A stretch of DNA of 10,652 bases. Origin: Pseudodesulfovibrio sp. (lineage in GTDB: Bacteria > Desulfobacterota > Desulfovibrionia > Desulfovibrionales > Desulfovibrionaceae). Every line of letters starts with the position of its first letter. The first letter of the stretch is position 1. Positions 1-6,429 of this stretch are shown in pieces. The notes beneath the pieces are model-generated. The model made no database searches, was not told where the DNA came from, and worked only from the letters and a program-made list of their open reading frames with translations. The stretch is taken from NCBI GenBank assembly GCA_022712815.1, contig JAFLJW010000335.1, forward strand, positions 1-10,652, read 5' to 3'. A program made the translations under genes and the position numbers.

Positions 1-264
1 AAGAACCTGCCTCAGGATTCCGAGCATCTGGTGCTCAGTATCAAGAAGGACGGCACGATTTTTCTGGATGAATATCAGGTCGGTCAGGACGAGCTTGCAG
101 AGCACCTCAAACGCCTTGTTTCCAAGCAAAAAAAACAATTATTCCTGCGAGCTGACAAGGAGGTCGCTTACGGGATCGTTGTCCGGGTCATGGGCGAGAT
201 AAAGGGTGCCGGTATCGACCGGCTGGGCATCGTGGCCGAACAGATCAAAGACGAGAACAAGTAA
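1..264 (+). CDS. ExbD/TolR biopolymer transport protein, 3' end
   Basis: The reading frame is open from the first base, and 87 C-terminal codons are visible; the N-terminus and membrane helix lie outside the window. The visible part matches the periplasmic domain of ExbD/TolR: a beta strand (LVLSIKKDGTIFLDEYQV), a helix with lysines, then the family ending LRADKEVAYG followed by a helix and GIDRLGIVAEQ. ExbD/TolR works with ExbB/TolQ as the proton-driven motor that energises TonB or TolA in the inner membrane. The TAA stop at 262-264 is followed directly by the GTG of the next gene, so the two are almost certainly co-translated. An ExbB/TolQ gene would be expected upstream but is not visible. 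ExbD and TolR cannot be told apart from this fragment; the TonB-like neighbour favours ExbD. Confidence 0.9.
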   Translation, partial: KNLPQDSEHLVLSIKKDGTIFLDEYQVGQDELAEHLKRLVSKQKKQLFLRADKEVAYGIVVRVMGEIKGAGIDRLGIVAEQIKDENK

Positions 265-1719
265 GTGTCCCGCTGGCGGCATATACGGAACTTCCTGAGC
301 TGGTTCCTCTCCATCATCCTGCATGCCGCATTGATCTTGGCGTTGGTTCAAACAGTCCACCTTGCGCCGCTGGAGCTTAAGGAGATCATGGAAGTGGACC
401 TGACCGAGATGGAGATACCGGACAAGGTCGCCCCCTTGCCTGTGCCGCAAGAAGTTCCACCAATCGAACCGGACGCTCCAGCCGTTGCCGCCCCTCTGCC
501 CATGGACAAGACCGTGGTTTTTGATGACTCGCCGCCTGAAATCGTTCCCCAGGCAGAATCGATTCCTGAACCTGAACCTGAGCCAGCCCCGGATATCGTT
601 GAGATCAGCCCGGTGAAAACCAAGGAGCCGGTCGAGGAAGCCAAGCCGGACCGGATCATGGTTCGCAAGGGTGACTTTATCGCCAGTCGCGGCCACGAAG
701 CCCGCTTTGGCCGTACCCTGATGGGGGACTATTATTCATACTCGGCCAAAGAATTTTCCGGCCAGTTCAAGACCGCAGATGACCGGGTCGTCACCATTAT
801 CGACGCCCGAAATACCAAGTACGGGCGGTTTCTGATCTATGATTCCAAAAACAAGACCCTGCGCCGCCTCAAGCAGTTCGGTAAATATGTCTACACCATC
901 GGGCCTTCCATCCATGCGGACGAACCAATCTTTGGTTCCGTAACCTTTCTTGCCAAGGACGACCGTATCGAGCGGTTCATCCTGATGACCGATGATGACC
1001 GCCTCGCTCACTATCCGCGCAAGGTTCATGTCCGTGAGGACGATGTGGATTTTTCCGGTACAGACACGGAACTGCAAGGACACACCTGCCTCCCGCCCTA
1101 TGGCGAAGGGCACACCGGAGTCGTTTTCATTCATGGTAATTTTTGCGAAGAACCGAGTCTCATTCAGGGATTCACCCGGGTTTTGTCCATGGACAATCTG
1201 GCCTCTCTCTCTTTCATACCACGCGGTTGCGACTTGGAGGACTCCGTACCCGGAACTGCCGCGGAATTTGAAGCGGACACCATCTCGGCCCTGACCTATC
1301 TCGCAAGTCGCCCCCAGGTGGACGGGAATAATGTCGGCATCTGGGGCAATGGGCCGGGTGTGGTTACCGCCATAAAGGTGGTTGGCGCATCAATCCAGAC
1401 CCCGCCTAAATTTATGGTCTGCCTGCTCAACGATACCCTTGATACCAAGGTCATGCCGGGCCGGAAAGACCTGGCCCGGTTGTCCATTCCGGTCCTGTGG
1501 GTGATCACGGGCAGGAACACCGCCAAATGGAAACCGTTTCTCACCATCCTTGAAGGATTGCGAGATCGGGAAAAACGCCCATTCTCCATCATCATCGCCC
1601 CGCTCAAGGCGAGTCAGGATGTGCTCGATGCCGAAGGCGACCAGTCTGTCTGGGTGGAGCAGGTTGCCGAAGATCATGCCCGGCTCGCTGTCTCATGGAT
1701 TCAGAACCTCAGTAAATAA
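265..1719 (+). CDS. TonB-like anchor fused to an alpha/beta hydrolase-like (probably inactive) periplasmic domain
   Basis: 484 residues, GTG start abutting the ExbD stop. No good Shine-Dalgarno is seen, so translational coupling is likely. Residues 9-32 form one membrane helix containing S16-I-I-L-H20, the same Ser-xxx-His spacing that TonB uses to contact ExbB/ExbD. Residues 34-130 are rich in Pro, Glu and Val, with a PEPEPEPAP run at 101-109, as in the TonB periplasmic spacer. The TonB C-terminal domain (YP..A motif and beta fold) is absent. Residues about 134-275 are beta-rich and unrecognised. Residues about 283-484 resemble a dienelactone hydrolase-type alpha/beta fold: GVVFIHGN (285-292), the elbow VGIWGNGPG (357-365), the strand PVLWVITG (409-416) and a late His (471) before the last helix. 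The elbow normally has Ser at position 363; here it is Gly. The usual Asp after the GxxD strand is Thr419. The domain is therefore probably non-catalytic and may bind a ligand or partner. It is expected to sit in the periplasm, driven by ExbB/ExbD. The fold call is by motif only. Confidence 0.8.
   Translation: MSRWRHIRNFLSWFLSIILHAALILALVQTVHLAPLELKEIMEVDLTEMEIPDKVAPLPVPQEVPPIEPDAPAVAAPLPMDKTVVFDDSPPEIVPQAESIPEPEPEPAPDIVEISPVKTKEPVEEAKPDRIMVRKGDFIASRGHEARFGRTLMGDYYSYSAKEFSGQFKTADDRVVTIIDARNTKYGRFLIYDSKNKTLRRLKQFGKYVYTIGPSIHADEPIFGSVTFLAKDDRIERFILMTDDDRLAHYPRKVHVREDDVDFSGTDTELQGHTCLPPYGEGHTGVVFIHGNFCEEPSLIQGFTRVLSMDNLASLSFIPRGCDLEDSVPGTAAEFEADTISALTYLASRPQVDGNNVGIWGNGPGVVTAIKVVGASIQTPPKFMVCLLNDTLDTKVMPGRKDLARLSIPVLWVITGRNTAKWKPFLTILEGLRDREKRPFSIIIAPLKASQDVLDAEGDQSVWVEQVAEDHARLAVSWIQNLSK
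565..588 (+). repeat. Short hexamer repeat coding for Pro-Glu dipeptides
   Basis: Three near-identical hexamers (cctgaa, cctgaa, cctgag) at 565-582, then a degenerate copy (ccagcc), encode the PEPEPEPAP run of the TonB-like stalk. Each unit adds one Pro-Glu pair, so slippage would change stalk length by two residues without a frameshift. Confidence 0.6.
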
Positions 1720-1748
1720 ATCCAGATAATTCATACTTTTCCCATAGA

Positions 1749-1781
1749 CAAATGAGGCATAATGCGTCTGTCTTTCATTTG
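1749..1781. terminator. Possible weak hairpin downstream of the TonB-like gene
   Basis: Seven-base inverted arms, caaatga at 1749-1755 and tcatttg at 1775-1781, flank a 19-base loop about 30 bases after the stop of the TonB-like gene. The stem is AT-rich, the loop is long and no T-run follows, so this is a weak terminator candidate. It could equally be part of the control region of the downstream kinase. Confidence 0.2.
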
Positions 1782-1804
1782 CTCAATGAATACTATATGC
1801 TGCC

Positions 1805-1825
1805 TATTATGACGTCTATGTCATA
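1805..1825. promoter_or_regulatory. Possible operator overlapping a -10-like element, upstream of the histidine kinase
   Basis: An inverted repeat with six-base arms, tatgac (1808-1813) and gtcata (1820-1825), sits 43 bases before the GTG of the kinase. It overlaps TATTAT at 1805-1810, which matches five of six positions of a sigma-70 -10 box. No -35 box at proper spacing was found; the nearest, ttgctc at 1779-1784, is 20 bases away and poor. If real, the arrangement fits a site where a bound protein controls the kinase/regulator operon. Confidence 0.3.
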
Positions 1826-1868
1826 TTGTGATTCGATACTCAAACAGCCAGCATCCCGTTGAGACACA

Positions 1869-4334
1869 GTGAAGAAAGATAATTCAGCAAAGGTAGAAAT
1901 GATCTGGAATGCACAAGTTGCGGGCCTTGAACGCAACCCGCACCTCTTCAAGCAGGTTCTTGATGCATCGGGTGTGGCAATGACCATTCGTGACTGCAAT
2001 TTGCGCCCCATTTTTGCCAATCAGGCTTTCACCGATTTTTATGGATATTCGGTTGAGGAACTTCGCAGCCTCCCGCTCAGTAAGATTCTTTTGAAAAAAA
2101 CGCTTCGCCTGACTGAGGAGACAGTCAGGCCGACAGTCCTGGCCGGCAAGAGTTGGGATGGAGAATACACCATCCGTACCAAGGACGGCCGCCTGTACTC
2201 GGTTTGGGGCCGATTCGACCCGATTCTGGATGCCTCAGGCGAAGTTACCCACGTCATTACGATCATGCACGATGTATCCGCTACCATGCGGTTGCGCAAC
2301 GCCTTGACCCAGACCGAACGGCACCTTCATTTTTTCTCTGAAAATACCAGCGACTGTCTATTCCGAATTCGACTGTCTGACGGACGATATGATTACATAA
2401 GTTCTGCCATAGAAAGCATTACAGGCTACTCTCCCCAGGAATTCTACGAAACACCAAGGTTGTTTGAAAGGCTGTCTCCCTCCGAATGGGGCGAGACTTT
2501 TGAATTGTGGTGGAGTGAATTCCTGAACGGAAAATCAAGGTACGAGTATGAATCGCCGTTGACACACAGGGATGGCTCCCGCAAGTGGATCAATCAACGT
2601 ATCACGGTAGTCAGGGACGAAACCGGCAACCCCATTGCCGTTGAAGGAATTGCCACAGACGCCACCGCTCGCAAGCGTGCGGAAGAAGCTGTTCATGAAA
2701 GCGAATCCCGGTTCCGCACCTTGTTTGAAGATTCCCCGATCTCTCTGTGGGAAGAGGACCTGACCCGTCTCAAGGCATATTTTGATGAACTCAAGGCTCA
2801 GGGAGTTACCGACTTCAGAAAACATTTTTATGATAACCCCGTGGATTTGAGGAAATGCATCACCCTCGTGGAGGTGGTTGATATCAACAAGGCGACCCTG
2901 GATTTGCTCAGGGCCAGAAGCAAGGAAGAACTGCTCGGCAATCTGGACAAGGTCCTGACCGATAGCTCCATGGCCGCGTTCACCGAGGAGATGATCCTGC
3001 TCGCATCGGGCGGTTGTGAGTATTGCGGCGAGATTACCCACCGCACCCTTGATGGCGACATTATATGGCTCATAGTCCATTTTACGGTCCCCCCTGAATA
3101 TAAGAAGACTTTGTCCCGCGTCATTGTCTCCCTGCTTGACGTCACTCCCAGGAAACGTGCCGAGGAAGCCCTGATGGACTCCGAGGAACGGTATCGCGTG
3201 TTGGTGGAAAACGCTCAGGAAGGCGTTGTCGTCACTCAGGATGGTGTGACCCAATATATCAATGAAGGGATGACGGATATCCTTGGCTTCTCGGCTGAGG
3301 AATTGAAACAGATTCATCCTCTGGAGATGGCTCATCCGGACGACAAGCTAAAGGCTCTTGACCAACTGGTGCAGTGCGTGTCGGGCAGGAAGGAGGACGG
3401 GGTCTCCTCGTTCAGGGTCATCACCAAAGGCGGGCAGATCAAATGGCTGACCCTTATCGTCAAGCCCATCATGTGGGAGGGGGCCGGGGCTCAACTGGAA
3501 ATCCTCACCGACGTGACCATTCACAAGACACTGGAAGATGAGTTGCGTTCCGCCCATGTGGAAATGGAGGATCGGGTCAAAAAACGGACGACCGAACTGT
3601 CCGAAGCCAATGTTCAACTCAAGGCCGAAGCAGAACAAAGAGAAAAGGCGCAGGAGCACATCCTGTCCCTTTCCCAACAGCTCCTTCGTATTCAGGAAGA
3701 CGAACGCCAGCGCATCTCCCGCGACCTGCACGACAACGTGGCCCAGGATCTTTCATCCATAGTGTTGCAAATGGAAACCCTGTTCGACGGGCACCCTCAA
3801 GAAGGGGATGAACTCTTCAAACGCGGCGAGGCTGTGGCGAATATCCTTCGGGGGGCCATCGCCTCGGTCCGCGATATAGCCTACGGCCTCAGCCCTCCCG
3901 CCCTTGGTCAGCTTGGTCTGGCGCGGGCTTTGGAAAATCATTGTCAGGATATCTGCGGTCGGGCTGGAATCTCCGTTGACTTTTATGCGGCGGGGATTGA
4001 AAATATTAATATGAATTTTGATACAGAAATCAATATTTATCGTATGGTTCAGGAGGCAATTACCAATATGGTCAAACACGCACACGCTTCCAAGGCCACA
4101 GTTCGGCTGGTCAAGAGTCACCCCGATATCCTGATCAGGATCGAGGACAACGGTCAGGGCTTTGAGGTCGTAAAGCGCATGGCTGAAGGCATCGAGGAAA
4201 AACGTATGGGACTACGAAGCATGGAAGAACGTGCCCGGTTGATCGGCGGTTCCATGGAGATACAATCCTTGGCCGGAACCGGGACCAGGATCATATTCAA
4301 AATACCCATTGATAATGCCAGGAGGCGTGGCTAG
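1869..4334 (+). CDS. Multi-PAS sensor histidine kinase (HisKA_3, NarX/DegS-like)
   Basis: 821 residues from a GTG at 1869; an ATG ten codons later (1899, preceded by aaaggtag) is an alternative start. There is no signal peptide or membrane segment, so it is a cytoplasmic sensor. Four PAS/PAC units follow: about 25-140, 150-270 (ending TDATARKRAEEA), 281-432 (ending LDVTPRKRAEEA) and 438-552. A coiled coil at about 555-612 connects them to the kinase core. The HisKA_3 dimerisation domain has the phospho-acceptor His621 in RDLHDNVAQDL. The HATPase domain shows the N box (E729, N733), the G1 motif EDNGQGF (759-765) and the G2 region MGLRSMEERA (780-789), so it should be active. HisKA_3 kinases pair with NarL-type regulators, and one lies immediately downstream. 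The third PAS carries a Cys-xx-Cys pair (C383, C386). No haem or flavin ligand could be assigned, so the signal is unknown. Confidence 0.93.
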   Translation: MKKDNSAKVEMIWNAQVAGLERNPHLFKQVLDASGVAMTIRDCNLRPIFANQAFTDFYGYSVEELRSLPLSKILLKKTLRLTEETVRPTVLAGKSWDGEYTIRTKDGRLYSVWGRFDPILDASGEVTHVITIMHDVSATMRLRNALTQTERHLHFFSENTSDCLFRIRLSDGRYDYISSAIESITGYSPQEFYETPRLFERLSPSEWGETFELWWSEFLNGKSRYEYESPLTHRDGSRKWINQRITVVRDETGNPIAVEGIATDATARKRAEEAVHESESRFRTLFEDSPISLWEEDLTRLKAYFDELKAQGVTDFRKHFYDNPVDLRKCITLVEVVDINKATLDLLRARSKEELLGNLDKVLTDSSMAAFTEEMILLASGGCEYCGEITHRTLDGDIIWLIVHFTVPPEYKKTLSRVIVSLLDVTPRKRAEEALMDSEERYRVLVENAQEGVVVTQDGVTQYINEGMTDILGFSAEELKQIHPLEMAHPDDKLKALDQLVQCVSGRKEDGVSSFRVITKGGQIKWLTLIVKPIMWEGAGAQLEILTDVTIHKTLEDELRSAHVEMEDRVKKRTTELSEANVQLKAEAEQREKAQEHILSLSQQLLRIQEDERQRISRDLHDNVAQDLSSIVLQMETLFDGHPQEGDELFKRGEAVANILRGAIASVRDIAYGLSPPALGQLGLARALENHCQDICGRAGISVDFYAAGIENINMNFDTEINIYRMVQEAITNMVKHAHASKATVRLVKSHPDILIRIEDNGQGFEVVKRMAEGIEEKRMGLRSMEERARLIGGSMEIQSLAGTGTRIIFKIPIDNARRRG
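4321..4325 (+). promoter_or_regulatory. Ribosome binding site of the response regulator inside the kinase gene
   Basis: GGAGG at 4321-4325 lies 10 bases before the ATG at 4336 and within the last codons of the kinase. It decides the regulator start: the in-frame TTG at 4309 has no such site and would add nine residues before the conserved MKIMIVDDHP start of the receiver fold. Confidence 0.75.
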
Positions 4335-4335
4335 C

Positions 4336-5001
4336 ATGAAAATAATGATCGTCGATGACCACCCTTTGTTCAGAGAAGGTCTGAAAACCATAGTCAACCG
4401 AGACAAAAAATATACAGTTGTCGCCGAGGCGGGCAATGGCAAGGAAGGCATTCAGCTCGCCAAAAAACACCGGCCCGATATCATGTTGGTAGATATTTCC
4501 ATGCCCGGCAAAAATGGAATACAGATGATCCGGGAACTGAAAAACCTCCTGCCGGAAACTTTTTTCATCATCATTTCCATGCATTCGGAAGCAGATTACA
4601 TCGTGGAAGCCTTTCGGGTCGGCGCGACCGGGTACCTGATCAAGGAATCTGCCGCCACCCAGCTGATCAAAGGCCTTGATGCGGTTGCCGCAGGAGAACT
4701 GTTTCTGGATGGGGCCTTGTCTCAGGAAGTGGTCTTCAAGCTATTGCAAAGCAAATCTGACGAAACCAGCGGAAAAAAAGACCCGTACACTACTTTGACG
4801 GCCCGAGAACAGGAGGTCATGCGCATGCTGGCCGAGGGACTGACCGCCAAAGATGTGGCCAAAAAACTTTATATCAGCCCCAAGACTGTGGAGAATCATC
4901 GTACCAACCTGATGAAGAAACTCGGCCTGAACAGCACTGTGGAACTGATCCGCTACGCAGCCAGACTCGGACTCATCGACCTTGACACATGGGCCATTTG
5001 A
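4336..5001 (+). CDS. NarL/FixJ-family response regulator
   Basis: 221 residues, the normal size for the family. The receiver domain (1-120) has the acidic pocket D7/D8, the phospho-acceptor D53 in LVDISMPG, the switch residue S81 and the conserved K103 in LIKES. A linker of about 30 residues leads to a LuxR-type helix-turn-helix at about 153-215, with the signature LTAREQEVMRMLAEGLTAKD and SPKTVENHRTNLMKKLG. All phosphorylation residues are present. The gene starts one base after the kinase stop, so the two form a bicistronic two-component system, with the kinase His621 as likely phosphate donor. Its DNA targets are unknown. The inverted repeat upstream of the kinase (1808-1825) would be one candidate autoregulatory site. 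Confidence 0.95.
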   Translation: MKIMIVDDHPLFREGLKTIVNRDKKYTVVAEAGNGKEGIQLAKKHRPDIMLVDISMPGKNGIQMIRELKNLLPETFFIIISMHSEADYIVEAFRVGATGYLIKESAATQLIKGLDAVAAGELFLDGALSQEVVFKLLQSKSDETSGKKDPYTTLTAREQEVMRMLAEGLTAKDVAKKLYISPKTVENHRTNLMKKLGLNSTVELIRYAARLGLIDLDTWAI

Positions 5002-5010
5002 CAAGCACTT

Positions 5011-5067
5011 ATCGATAGCCTTGTCGATGGGATGTTTCCGAAAACATAGCCTTTATCGCTGTCGATA
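5011..5067. terminator. Cluster of small hairpins between convergent genes
   Basis: Three inverted repeats fill the gap between the response regulator (plus) and the Trm112-like gene (minus): atcga/tcgat arms at 5011-5028, extendable to seven pairs with one G-U; atgttt/aaacat at 5032-5047 with a four-base loop; and tatcg/cgata at 5054-5067 with a four-base loop. Position between convergent genes suggests bidirectional termination. The stems are short and there is no clear T-run on either strand, so intrinsic termination is uncertain. Confidence 0.35.
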
Positions 5068-5073
5068 TTCCAC

Positions 5074-5265
5074 TTACGCCTTGGAACCAGCCCACTCCTT
5101 TTCTGGAACAGCCTGATCCACCAACATAATGGGGATCCCGTCTTTGACAGGATACACAACCTTGCATCTGGTGCAGGCCAGCCCGTCTTCTTTTGGCTGC
5201 AAAGAAAGAGTCCCCTTGCATTTGGGGCAAGCCAGAATATCCAAAAGATCTTTATTGAGCGTCAT
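5074..5265 (-). CDS. Trm112/YcaR-like small zinc-ribbon protein
   Basis: 63 residues with ATG at 5265, preceded on the minus strand by a strong AGGAGG. The sequence opens NKDLLDILACPKCKG and has two Cys-xx-Cys knuckles, C13/C16 and C31/C34, followed by VVYPVKDGIPIML, which is the Trm112/UPF0434 family pattern (the E. coli member is YcaR, of similar length). In eukaryotes and archaea Trm112 activates methyltransferases acting on tRNA, rRNA and release factors. Bacterial members are less understood, so an activator or stabiliser role is inferred by family. The four cysteines probably hold one zinc. The gene stands alone, convergent with the response regulator and divergent from the PHP gene. 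Confidence 0.9.
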   Translation of the reverse strand: MTLNKDLLDILACPKCKGTLSLQPKEDGLACTRCKVVYPVKDGIPIMLVDQAVPEKEWAGSKA

Positions 5266-5453
5266 TGTTTCCTCCTGATGATCGGTGGAATCTACACCGC
5301 AAAGGCATGACTGGCAATCCTCTCTCTTTCATGCTTTTGATGCCCGAAATGATTTTCAGACAATGTCAGCCCTCGCTGTCGCCTGCCAGCAATATCGGCC
5401 ATGAAGAATCCTGCATTGCTCCCTTTACCTGTCACTTGGGAATCTGCTAAACC
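5266..5453. other. Intergenic region between divergent Trm112-like and PHP genes
   Basis: Together with the promoter that follows it, this forms a gap of about 250 bases holding no convincing gene. Open frames on both strands here give low-complexity translations without family features. The left end contains the ribosome binding site of the Trm112-like gene. No RNA gene or riboswitch was recognised. Confidence 0.5.
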
Positions 5454-5483
5454 TTGTCTGCAACCGGTGTGGCCTGCTATCAT
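5454..5483 (+). promoter_or_regulatory. Candidate sigma-70 promoter for the PHP/U32 operon
   Basis: TTGTCT at 5454-5459 (four of six matches to the -35 consensus) and TATCAT at 5478-5483 (five of six to the -10 consensus) are separated by 18 bases. A TG-n extension sits immediately before the -10 box. Transcription would begin near 5490, about 24 bases before the ATG at 5514, leaving a short leader. Confidence 0.45.
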
Positions 5484-5513
5484 GGCAATTCAATTATACC
5501 CTACATACAAATT

Positions 5514-6374
5514 ATGAGCATAGATCTTCACACCCACTCCACGGCATCGGACGGCACCCTGTCCCCCACCGAACTCATCAAGCTCGCTAACGATTCAGGT
5601 CTGGATGCCATTGCCATCACAGACCACGACACGTTTCAGGGAGTGCCGGAAGCCCTTGAAGCGGGCAAGAAATTCGGCATCGAGGTCATCCCCGGCTGTG
5701 AAATGAGCCTTGAATCTCCTGTGGGTGCGGGATGGATGCACGTGGTCGGCCTTTGGCTTCCTCCAAAATCGGAAGAGCTTCAGACGGCATTTGACTGGGT
5801 CCTTGAAGGCCGCAAAACCCGCAACCACGAGATCGTGAAAAAGCTCCGTTCCCTTGGTATCAGCATCACCTATGATGCTGTCGCAGCCCGGGCCAAGGGG
5901 ACCCTTGGCCGTCCCCATTTTGCGCAGGAACTCGTTTCGCTGGGCGTTGTTTCCTCTGTTAATGAAGCGTTCAAGGTCTGGCTCGGCGACAATGGTCGGG
6001 CATATGTTCCCAAGCGTAAACTCCAGCCAAAACAGGCCTTGGGTATTCTGAAGAATATCGGAGCCACCGCCATTCTCGCTCACCCTTTTGCCCTGGGACT
6101 GAACTATACACAGATCGAAGAACTCGTCCGCGAACTCATGGATGACGGTCTGGACGGCATAGAAGTCTACTACTCGGAACACGACGATGCCGCCACCAAG
6201 GGATTCTTGGAGATAGCCCAACGGCTCGGCCTGCTCATCAGCGGCGGCTCTGATTTTCACGGTGATGTCAAACCGAGCATCAGCCTCGGCAAGGGCAAGG
6301 GAGGCCTGCATGTACCAACCGAGCTACTGGATATAATGAAGGAAGACCGTCGATCAAAAGGACTCCCGGTTTAA
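5514..6374 (+). CDS. PHP-domain phosphoesterase (RNase AM / TrpH / YciV type)
   Basis: 286 residues from the ATG at 5514. This start puts the first PHP motif at the very N-terminus (IDLHTHSTASDG), as in homologues; a TTG 20 codons earlier is rejected because it lies in the predicted promoter. No clear Shine-Dalgarno is present. Metal-binding PHP motifs appear in order: H6/H8 and D13, TDHD (H38), E63 in GCEMS, H76, GRPHF (H135), AHPF (H190) and SGGSDFHG (D247, H249). Length and motif set match the TrpH/YciV group (E. coli RNase AM is about 293 residues). Members have been shown to act as 5'-to-3' exoribonuclease on short RNA 5' ends and as 3',5'-nucleotide bisphosphate phosphatase. All expected metal ligands are present, so the enzyme should be active in the cytoplasm. 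A histidinol phosphatase role is less likely from motif layout and context. Confidence 0.9.
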   Translation: MSIDLHTHSTASDGTLSPTELIKLANDSGLDAIAITDHDTFQGVPEALEAGKKFGIEVIPGCEMSLESPVGAGWMHVVGLWLPPKSEELQTAFDWVLEGRKTRNHEIVKKLRSLGISITYDAVAARAKGTLGRPHFAQELVSLGVVSSVNEAFKVWLGDNGRAYVPKRKLQPKQALGILKNIGATAILAHPFALGLNYTQIEELVRELMDDGLDGIEVYYSEHDDAATKGFLEIAQRLGLLISGGSDFHGDVKPSISLGKGKGGLHVPTELLDIMKEDRRSKGLPV

Positions 6375-6429
6375 CAAAGCCTGTCTCATATTCCTGTTTC
6401 ATATAGAATTGTGTCCTGTGGGAGAAACC

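Noticed and set aside
2535..3335. Long minus-strand open frame inside the kinase gene
   Set aside because: It is antisense to clear PAS domains, has no family features and no ribosome binding site; it is a by-product of codon use on the other strand.
4309..4335. Upstream TTG start for the response regulator
   Set aside because: A GGAGG site is correctly placed for the ATG at 4336, and receiver domains begin right at that Met.
5265..5483. Small open frames on both strands of the Trm112-PHP gap
   Set aside because: They start in or cover control sequences, lack ribosome binding sites and look like chance frames.
5454..5513. Upstream TTG start for the PHP protein
   Set aside because: It would add 20 residues before the first PHP motif and begins exactly at the candidate -35 box; the ATG at 5514 fits homologues better.
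5595..6311. 238-codon minus-strand frame across the PHP gene
   Set aside because: It overlaps the metal-binding motifs of a well-supported gene and its own translation has no recognisable pattern.
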